Assembly (NCBI GenBank): GCA_004352715.1
Contig: SCFE01000104.1
Coordinates: forward strand, 235,393-299,392
Direction: 5' to 3'
DNA length: 64,000 bases
Origin: Hofstenia miamia
Taxonomy: Eukaryota; Xenacoelomorpha; Acoela
Under the pieces are notes generated by a model that saw only the letters and a program-made list of their open reading frames with translations, did no database searches and was not told where the DNA came from. The translations under genes were made by a program, and so were the position numbers. Positions 56,389-64,000 of the stretch are shown piece by piece (position 1 is the stretch's first letter; each line of letters opens with the position of its first letter).

Positions 56389-57960
56389 TTATATGATTTC
56401 ACTTAGTATCACGTCATCCTTTTTTTCTACAATCTCAAATTCTGATATTTCTTCTTTTATCACGATTGGTAACACTGCTTGTCCCTTTTTGTCAACATTC
56501 ATCTCCAGAAGTCTTTTGTACTCTGCATGTGGTAGGAATTGGAACTGCTTCCTCTCTCTGTCTTCCTTTGTTGCATCTTTCTGATACTCAGGAAGTGTGG
56601 TCCAGAAGTCAGCATTCATGTGCAATGTCCCTCTTTGGTGTTCAATCATGAAGGTAAATTTGTTTAAGTATTTGATCCATCTTGAAACTATTCCCAAATT
56701 ATCCCCTGAAAACTTCTTGAGCCATGCCAATCCGCTGTTATCAGTGTGCACTCTAAATTGGCGTCCTATTAGGAAGTGTCTGAACTTTTTTATGCTCTAA
56801 GTCAGTGCCAGCATCTAAAGAAATGTATGGGAACCTCCTTGTCATCTTTTATTTGTCCCAGCGTTGCTCCAATTGCTACCTTGCTGGCATCACAGTCTAG
56901 TATAAATGTCTCATTGTAATTAGGCGTGTTTAGTGATGGCAATTTTGCTAGTTCCTCTTTTATTCCGTCTAGCTCCTCCTGCTCATGCCATGTCCATATA
57001 AATGGTACTGATTTTCTCATCAGCTGTGTCATCTTGGCAGTCTTCCCTGCAATGTTGGGGATAAATGTGCCATAATAATTGAAGAAGCCCATTATCCTCT
57101 GGATGTCCTTCTTATTGTTTGGTTTCTCTATTCTCCTGATCATGTCTCTTGTGTTATCTTTCATGCATATTCGCCCCTTTTCAATGACTCGTCCTAAGAA
57201 TATGATTTTTTCCTTTAAGATGTCACACTTGTTTCCGTTGATTCTCAGGCTGGCATTTTGGAGGATCTCTAATGCTTGTTCCAGTTTCTGTAGGTGCTCC
57301 TCAATCATGTTGCTCGTCACAATGATGTCGTCAATGTATGCATTCACTCCATCTTCCATCTTGTGTTTCTTATTTTTCAATACTTTCGTTATGTATCTTT
57401 GAAATGTTGCAGGGGCATTGCAAAGACCAAACGCCATACATATCCATTCTATGTCTTCCTCCTCCATTCTCACCTGCCAATATGTTTTGCATAAGTCTAT
57501 TGAAGTGAACTACTTGTGTTTGCTCACTTTGTATAGCATGTCCTCTATCCTTGGCACCGGATATGAATCTTTCTTTGTTACTTCATTCAACTTCCTGAAG
57601 TCTATGCATAGCCTGTGTTTGTCTCCCTGTTTCACGAATACTGTAGGTGCGGCATATGGGCTTTCACTCGGTCGTATTATTTTGTTATTGATCATTCATT
57701 GAGTATCCTGTTGTATTTGTCCTTCATCTGCTCTGGCAATTGCTTTACCAGCAGTTTTATTGGTTTGTTTGTTGTTGTGATGATCTCGTGTGTTTTGCCA
57801 ATTGCCTGTCCTACACTTATTTCTCCTTAATTGAATATTTGTTTGTGTTTCTCTAGCACCTCTCAAAGTTGTTGTAATTGTGCCGTGTTTAAGTGTTGGT
57901 ATTCCTCTTCCACTAATTCAGGTATTTTATACTGGTCTTCTTCTTTGGCTTTCATCCCTC
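56389..57960 (-). pseudogene. Copy E reverse transcriptase / RNase H
   Basis: RT motifs: PSESPYAAPTVFVKQGDKHR, LCIDFRKLNE, then a short deletion between KHK and MRMEEEDI that removes part of the LDLCKAYW-TPYGLY segment. AFGLCNAPATFQRYITKVL and AYIDDIIVTSN follow, with intact YxDD at about 57325-57340. Thumb: IMGFFNYYGTFIPNIAGKTA. RNase H begins FILDCDASKVAIGATLGQ, is interrupted by a deletion at about 56815, and resumes HTDNSGLAWLKKFSGD. The catalytic YIDD is present, but deletions in RT and RNase H predict loss of function. Confidence 0.85.
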
Positions 57961-58110
57961 TGCCTTTGAGTTGGCCATGGGGAGTACTCACAACATTGAT
58001 GGTTTTCGTCCACTTGACCTTGAGTTGGCAGTGTGGGGTACCTCCTGTTTTCATTTGTAAGTCCTTGAGTCATCCATACAAACTACTCTGCTCTTAAATG
58101 TCCTCCATGG
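57955..58110 (-). repeat. Protease-RT linker repeats, copy E
   Basis: Two units reading TPHCQLK and TPHGQLK on the minus strand correspond to the DSR units in the same place in copy B; DNA motif spacing is about 54 bp. Confidence 0.55.
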
Positions 58111-58779
58111 CTCTCCAAAATAGCTTTGATGCTAGATCTAACATATTGTCGAAGTATTCATACATTTTTTCTCTTCATGTTAATGTTCAGATTTGTTGTG
58201 TTGAGTATTGGGACTTTTCCTCTGCTGTTTTGTATCACACATATGCTTGACAGCATCGACACTCTCTTTGAATTAATCCCTTTGTTGTTGTAGATCATTA
58301 TATCTGCTGTTATCAGATCCTCTGTTTTCACTCCATGCATGCTCCATTGATACAGTTGCAATTTTATGTCTTCTTCCAGTTCAAAGACTATTGTTGTCAG
58401 CTTTCCTTCTTGTTCTTTGAATTCAATTTCCTCTTCCCCTACTTTGATCATTTTGGCAGTGTAATTTATCACACATCCGTTTTTCGTCACAAAATTGTCA
58501 CCTAGTATTACCTCATAGGGCAGTAAATTATTGTAGGTATCTATTACCACTAATGTTTGCTCAAAGGTTATGTTCACTATCCTCATCTGTACTGCCTCAA
58601 TCTTGCCTTTCATATCTATATACTCTCCAGAAGCATTTATTAATCTTTTGTTCAAGCACAGTAAGTCATCTCAGTTAAATCCCAGTTTTGTTAAAATCCC
58701 ATTTATCATTATCATGTTAATGTTATCCAGATTCATCATGATCATTATCAGTGCTTGGTATTTTGAGTCAGCACTCTGA
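58111..58779 (-). pseudogene. Copy E protease region, active site deleted
   Basis: The frame 58655-58158 holds the distal part: INASGEYIDMKGKIEAVQMR, the flap-like VVIDTYNNLLPYEVILGDNF and CVINYTAKMIKVGEEEIEF, then IMIYNNKGINSKRVSML. Upstream, where copies A and B have D-M-G and N-T-G, this copy jumps from INGILTK directly to LGFN, a deletion of roughly 50-60 bp that includes the whole D-T-G segment. Confidence 0.75.
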
Positions 58780-60432
58780 CTAGTTTTCTGATTCTTCCTC
58801 TGTTTGGGGATCCTCCACCAATCCTGATTCAGAATAGATTATGTCTTTGTCATTGTAATATGCTTTTTCCTCTCTGATCATATTGATTTGTTTTTTGCAT
58901 TCGTCCTTCCTGTGAACTTTTTGTCCACAAGCGTAGCATTTTATGTCTCTTTCTCTTAACTTTTTTGGATTTCCCATCCTTGTTCTTTATGTTGATGAAT
59001 TTTTCTGCTTTCTTCTCCTTGTATGCCTTAGTGTTCCCTATCTGCGTTTTGTAGTTGTTTCTCAATTCCAATGGCTTTTCTTTACTCCATATTGCCTTTT
59101 TGTAGATGCAAGCATTAATCTCTATTGTTGCCTGTATGTCTATGGCTTTCCTGATCATTTTCTCCAGTTTATCGTCTACATTGCACTTAATCTTGAATTG
59201 CATACGAATTTTCTCTGGCATACATTTTCAGATATGAGAAAAAGGTCATACTTGGAATATGTGCTTTCCCTTGAACTGAGTGTCAATAATCATTCTATCT
59301 GTTGGATGTAATTTTGGATATCATCCATCTTCTGCAGTTTTGTAGAATTTAGTATGATTTGATATTGGTGTTTAAAGCTTTCATTTTCATAGTAGTCTAT
59401 GAAGTCTCTGATTAGTAGTTTGTAATTTTGTTTTGTATCTGTGTCAAGGAGTAAGTAGTGTTGAGAGGCTGCCCCTGTTAAATATAGTGGGAACCTTGCA
59501 GCTGCTGCCCTTTGTAACCATTCCAGAAATGTCGGATTGTAGCTGTGCACTTTCCCATTAAATTTTGGCAGTGTTGCCTTACATGGTATTGTATCATTCT
59601 GACTGTTTTCTGGTAGCATCGAGTCTTTGTACATCAGTTTCTTTTGTCTAGTCATTTGTTCACTAATTGTGATTTGACTTGTCACCACTCTCATTATCTC
59701 ATTGATGATTTTTCTTTTCTCTTCTTCTTCTTCCTCTTCCTCTATTTCTCTAAACTGTTTTTTTTTAATTTGTGGGTGATGCTTGTAGGCTCCTTTCCTC
59801 TCTCTGTTTGATAGTTCTTTCATATCTTGCTGTTGCTTTCGGATTTTCATCTTCATCTTCTCATAGTTTTTTCAGTTTCCATCTCAGATCCTCTATCTCT
59901 CTCTTCTGATTTTCATGGTCTTCGTCTCTGTCCAACTATGTCAATCTAATTTGTCTTTAAGCTCTTTGATCTCTTGAGCTTGAATATCATTATCAAGGAT
60001 TAATTGCCTATTCACATCTTCCAACTGCTGGCATATTTTCTCCCATTTCTGGTTCTGTTCATGAAAAGCTTTGTTTAACTGTGCCAGCTGATTTGTTAAT
60101 GCCTTAATCTCTGTCTGGAAATTGTCACTTTGGTTATCCAAATGATTGTCTATTTTAATTCTCAATTCATATAATGCATTCTCATTCTCTTGCTCTAGTG
60201 TTGACATTCTTTCTATTAATTGTTGTATCTTGGTTCTCAATAATGTTTCAGTTTCATTTGTTAGGTGTAGGATATTTAGGACTTCATTATATCCTGTTTC
60301 TGGTGACATTTGTAGGATTTCCAATTCTATGGGGAATGTTGCATCTGCCTCTGAATGTACTCTGCTTGGGGTGGGGGTTGTTTTGTTTGTGCCTGTTTTG
60401 GCGCTACCTTTTTTTCCTCATGTGCTTGGCAT
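58780..60432 (-). pseudogene. Copy E gag
   Basis: The likely start is ATG at 60430-60432 (MPST, then TGA where Arg would fit, then GKKGSAK). Next: FPIELEILQMSPETGYNEVL, a long coiled coil (heptads rich in L, I, E, Q; 60324-59941), a basic stretch, LPKFNGKVHSYNPTFLEWLQ, PLYLTGAASQHYLLLD, the helical IKCNVDDKLEKMIRKAIDIQ, and an intact knuckle CYACGQKVHRKDEC (C-X2-C-X4-H-X4-C). It ends EESEN-stop at 58780-58794. Several frameshifts occur (59222-59290, 59857-59940). N-terminal coiled coils are uncommon but not unknown in Ty3 gags (recollection). Confidence 0.8.
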
Positions 60433-60633
60433 CTTTAATTACAAGTAGTAGTGGCTGGTAGCTCGGTGTGACTCATTGTCTTTCCCCTGCTCTACATTAG
60501 GTATACTTGTAGTTGTTGACTCATAACTGGCTGTATGTTACATCTGCTTCCTTGCACGTTTTCTGCTATTCAGTTGCTCTGATTCTCTCTTGACTTTAAG
60601 TTCTGAGTTAGGGTGTTGAACTGATTGTTCTTC
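60433..60633 (-). other. Untranslated leader, copy E
   Basis: Between PBS and the gag start, about 200 bp, homologous to the leader of copy A at 21402-21574. No long frame. Confidence 0.65.
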
Positions 60634-60650
60634 TTCTGTCATGGTCGCCA
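60634..60650 (-). promoter_or_regulatory. Primer-binding site, copy E
   Basis: TGGCGACCATGACAGAA directly follows the 5' LTR in element orientation and is the same as in copy B over 15 bases. Confidence 0.7.
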
Positions 60651-61797
60651 TGTAGCATCTGCTACCATGTGTCAAAATGGGTTAAATGGTTCTTTTAAAC
60701 TATTGTCTCACTCCAACCAAGGGTAGGGATGTACTCACGTTAGCTATTGCATGTATATATTTCTGTTATCCTTCTTATAACTGAAATAACTGAATACTAT
60801 TTAGATACTCCACCATAATAGCTCTGCTCTGTAGATGATGTTCCTGTGGCCTCCGGCCGACTCTGATCACTGCATCTTTTCATTTGTGTTTCCAAAGCTG
60901 ATCTAGGTGGCTTTGAACCTCAGCTCAACAAAGTTCTTATGTGTTCCCTATCTTAGCTCAGTGTAGTTCTCAATGTAAATTGTAACTGACTTAAACTCAA
61001 TTTGTATTGTCTACTTAATTCACTTCACAACCTTGCAGTGTCACTAGCTTAATAATTATCACTTTAGCCATTAACAAAAACTATTGGCTTTAATTAAGTA
61101 AAAATAATTAAGTTACTTAATAACTTTCAGCTTCCTACCTTACATATAAATAACATACTACATGCTTGGTCGCTTTATTGGTCTATTATAGGTCACCTAA
61201 GTCTATTACATAAAATATGTATAACCTACATTAGGCTATCCAGCCCTTTCTTACTGATGTTGATTATTGATTACATGTAAATGATTGAATCAATAGCCAG
61301 CTAAACAGAGAAAACTCCTATTCATACACCTAATGTAAATGCAGGTTCATGGTTTGGACCAAGGACCCTTGAGTCGCTCCTGATATGTTTCCAAACCACT
61401 ACTACTGCATTTACTGTTTAGCTTGACATTCTGTACTAAATAATCAAACCAATATAAAATCTAAGAATAAGATTTTTGAATAATTTACTTCAACAATTTC
61501 CCAATTGATCTACGCCCTATTTATAGTTAACTTGAAAAAGAACCTGTTGTTCAAAATTCAAATTTAATTCGTCTGCCAAAATGGCTGAAAATAGTGGAAG
61601 TGATATTGCCCCCTTTGTTTTGTCAAATTCGATGACAAGTACTAATTTGCTATATTATTACTTGGTTGCATTTTTACAAAGATAATTTCTGATAATTATA
61701 CTTAAATTGTTTTTCTAAATAATCATTTGATCTTGGTTTTGACAAATCATTTGTACTTCTTTCTTCATTAGCAGCAATTTCTTTGGATTATGCTACA
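60651..61797 (-). mobile_element. 5' LTR of copy E (1,147 bp)
   Basis: It starts TGTAGCATCTGCTACCA and ends GGATTATGCTACA, with no gap. In element orientation it carries GCCATTTTGGCAGACGAATT, then a TATA-like CTATAAATA near 61517-61526. The base after the LTR is TTAA, which cannot be compared because the far end is truncated. Confidence 0.9.
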
Positions 61798-62330
61798 TTA
61801 ATTATTTTGTAGGACTCTGAGTACATGTATTGTTTAATATTTAACCATACTGCTGTCAGTGGAAGCTCTGATATAACTAACAAGAAGATGTTGAACCCTG
61901 CAAAGAAAACATGGAATCTTTTTGTGATTGGACTGCAGGTAGATTTACTGTTTCTCAGTGCAATCAAGAAGTCAACAAAATTTTTTCGTATAGAATTGCA
62001 GAGAACCCAGCCAACCTAAACTAGTTATGTTTAAATCAGTTAAGTTGTGTTAGTTGATTCCCTTTAACAGCAATAGATAGGATGCCTAATACACATAGTC
62101 AGAAGTCAAAATCATTTCCTGAAAAACAAAGTTGATCCCCACCTACATCACAAGATGACTGCCCTAGAGAGGAGCTCCTCCCTGAATCTCATTTTTAGAC
62201 GATAACATTACACAGCTCACTGTTTAACCAATGCAAATCAAAAACTGTAGGTGATTTGATGAAATTCAAGAGGAAAATCATGCCCCTTGCAAAGAACTCC
62301 TAACTTTAAATAAACAAAAAAAGGAATTAG
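61798..62330. other. Short inter-element stretch, no gene recognised
   Basis: Contains a 65-codon plus-strand frame (61825-62019) without recognisable family or good splice context. The TTAG target duplication of the next LTR is at 62327-62330. Confidence 0.5.
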
Positions 62331-62558
62331 TGTAGCATCATCCAACACAAATCTAAAATAAGCTGCAAACATTGAGCAGAATGGGAATGAGATCAAAGAA
62401 AAGATGATTAGATATTGTAATCAGATCAATTAGAATAATTTAGATTTATTTGTATTATGCAACCAAGAAACAACATGTGTCAAAAAAGAGAGATTAGTGT
62501 CAGTTGATAAAAATGCTTTTGACAAAATGAGGGGGCGAAATCACTTCCATTATTTTTA

Positions 62559-62571
62559 GCCGCCATCTTGG
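62559..62571 (+). promoter_or_regulatory. YY1-like motif in LTR
   Basis: GCCGCCATCTTGG matches the YY1 consensus core CCATnTT in GCCGCCATnTTG context. It lies about 50 bp upstream of the TATA-like box. Related forms are at the same place in most LTRs in the window. Confidence 0.45.
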
Positions 62572-62619
62572 CAGATGAAAAGTTTAAATTTGAATTGACA
62601 GGTACTTTTCTGAATTTAC

Positions 62620-62628
62620 TATAAATAG
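62620..62628 (+). promoter_or_regulatory. LTR TATA-like box
   Basis: TATAAATAG, conserved at the same place in other LTRs (for example about 3902, 6910 and 34224), a likely core promoter of the retrotransposon. Confidence 0.55.
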
Positions 62629-63462
62629 ATTAGAAACATTGTAAGAAGTTGATAAAGAATTTTATTCGGAATTCTTATTTTGTTCTACTATAACAGTTTG
62701 AATATTTAATATGATGTTGAGCTAATCAAGTGGTGTTTAGTAGTGGTCTGGATCCATTACAGAGAACAATTGTAGGGTCCCTGTGCCAGACCATGAAAGT
62801 GCACTTAAGTTAGGTGTAGGGGTTTTCTCTCAATTAGAAAACTAGCAATTCGTTACTACATGTACTAGAATAATTAATTGTCAACAAATGGTTGGATGAC
62901 TGAAACCTAGGAAATATATTAATACTATTTTAGATCTAAATTAACGACCCATAAGTGACCAATAAAGTATTAAATTATAAAGGTAAGTTAGGAAGCTGTT
63001 TGAAACTAATATATTTAGAAATGCCAATAATTTTTGGTAGTGGCTACATGCAATATCAAATGAACAGCTAGTAACAAGTCAGGTTGCAAATAGATAGAAC
63101 ACTTTTACAAAATAGAGTTTAAGTCGAATTGTGCCATGTGTTGAGTGTACACTGAGCTAGAATAGGGTACACATAAACTGTATCAATTGAGCTAAGATGT
63201 GGCACTCAACCAAATGGAGGAAGTGGAGAAACTGGATGTGGAGATCAGATTTGGGCAGATGCCCATCACCAATCATTGGATAGATTACCACATGGCTTCG
63301 TCATCTAAATAGTGAAAGGTTATTTCTAGCTTACTTAAGTTAACAGAAAAAACAAGTCAAGCAGTATGCAACAAGTAAATCCTTACCCACAGAAACACAA
63401 CTAATGTCATACAGTAACAATAGATATATAGTGACAATGCCTGGTAGAGGATATTACATTAG

Positions 63463-64000
63463 AATTAAACTGCAATCAACTTGAGAAGGAGAAGCACGCC
63501 ATAATTCTTCAATTCCATTCACTCAAAACAAAAACAGTGAGCTTCAAAAAGAAATCAAAACTGCAAATCACAAACAATTTAAATTATTAGTCTAACACTA
63601 AACTAAGTGAACAAGTTGATGAATGTAAGGTACAAAACATTCAAGTGAACTGACAACTCATTTTACAGGAAGCAGAAAATAACACATTACACAAAGATAT
63701 ACAGGAGACAAAAGCTCGGATTACTAACTTACAGGTATATTAGGAGAAGATGGCTTCATCCACTCCTAAGATTGCTAAAATACAAGATCCAATTATTCAA
63801 AACATAGGACATTGTGTAAATAATTCCCATATCATCATTAAAAACCAGTTCTCTTAATCAACTCTGATTACAATTGATGATAACTCACCAAAAAGGGCTC
63901 ATGCCCCTGATCACGAATTTTATAATCAAATAATATTAGATTTACATGACAAACTATATTTTATTAATAATAAATTCAGGACTATGGAAAGCCTTCTCTT
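63463..64000 (+). pseudogene. Decayed coiled-coil coding sequence, element unknown
   Basis: Plus-strand pieces in different frames resemble one coiled-coil protein: NCNQLEKEKHAIILQFHSL, KLSEQVDECKVQNIQ, ENNTLHKDIQETKARITNLQ, MASSTPKIAKIQDPIIQNIG and a final open stretch with HAPDHEFYNQIILDLHDKL running off the window. Heptad patterns are clear; stops (TAG, TGA, TAA) separate the pieces. It could be ORF1 or gag of another element or a decayed host gene. It was already in place when the solo LTR inserted, because TTAG is duplicated. Confidence 0.4.

Larger units (their letters stand above)
45325..61797 (-). mobile_element. Ty3/Gypsy copy E, most complete copy
   Basis: Minus-strand element with 5' LTR 60651-61797, PBS, leader, gag, protease region, RT/RNase H, integrase, linker, ORF-X and the 5' part of the 3' LTR (45325-45791). 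The LTR parts are about 90% or more alike by eye. Inside ORF-X sits a 5,038-bp DNA transposon. Duplicated blocks around an N at 54762 add about 0.9 kb. RT and integrase catalytic residues are present, but the protease core is deleted and several frameshifts exist. Confidence 0.85.
62331..63458 (+). mobile_element. Solo LTR with TTAG duplication (1,128 bp)
   Basis: It starts TGTAGCATCATCC and ends GGATATTACA, with TTAG at 62327-62330 and 63459-63462. No gap. It is the best plus-sense reference LTR. Confidence 0.9.

Noticed and set aside
61825-62019. 65-codon plus-strand frame between two LTRs
   Set aside because: No known motif and no partner exons; kept only as a remark in the inter-element stretch.
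63750-64000. LINE ORF1 assignment for the coiled-coil sequence at the right edge
   Set aside because: Coiled-coil pattern alone is not specific and no reverse transcriptase or RRM follows within the window.

Overview
The window looks like AT-rich animal DNA. Multi-exon fibronectin-III (FN3) coding sequence with GT-AG introns in symmetric phase 1-1 points to a metazoan. Nothing bacterial is visible: no operons, no Shine-Dalgarno spacing, no rRNA or tRNA. I cannot name the species. Several inactivating changes look like C-to-T at CpG (for example arginine CGA to stop TGA), which would fit a methylated invertebrate genome.

Most of the window is a graveyard of one Ty3/Gypsy LTR-retrotransposon group, nested several layers deep. 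LTRs are about 1.05-1.15 kb, with ends TGTAGCATnATCC and GGATnTTACA or a close variant. Insertions are flanked by 4-bp target duplications. Four minus-strand internal copies are recognisable. Copy A (373-22732) has its 5' LTR at 21591-22732. It is broken by a solo LTR (3637-4921), by a second solo LTR (6217-9974) that itself holds two more, and by copy B. Copy B (10811-21401) lies in the untranslated leader of A, between duplicated TGAT sites, and its protease region carries a Tc1/mariner-like transposon (16185-17660). Copy D (35174 to about 41795) and copy E (about 45325-61797) follow. Copy E is the most complete: 5' LTR, PBS, gag with CCHC knuckle, protease region, RT, RNase H, integrase, then a very large extra ORF.

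The most unusual feature is that extra ORF (called ORF-X here). It lies between integrase and 3' LTR, is about 1,000 codons long, and shows no signal peptide or membrane anchor as an envelope protein would. It is present in copies B, D and E and as an old fragment at 30535-31003. In copy E it runs through the polypurine tract, and its stop codon lies in the first five bases of the LTR. It is also split by a 5,038-bp non-autonomous DNA transposon (46827-51864) with about 660-bp terminal inverted repeats, a TTTA duplication and a 42-bp minisatellite.

The region 22733-30330 is the main non-Ty3 stretch. It holds a possible terminal exon with poly(A) signal near 22.8-23.0 kb and part of a host gene encoding tandem FN3 domains (25153-29886), where a two-exon module has been duplicated repeatedly. 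The region 30.3-36.2 kb is a mosaic of LTRs and older repeats. The right end (61798-64000) holds a solo LTR with TTAG duplications inside decayed coiled-coil coding sequence.

Six long N gaps and three single Ns (14116, 28882, 54762) lie in or beside repeats. The single Ns adjoin duplicated or chimeric sequence and look like contig joins. Every Ty3 copy carries stops, frameshifts or lost catalytic residues, so no copy here looks active as sequenced.
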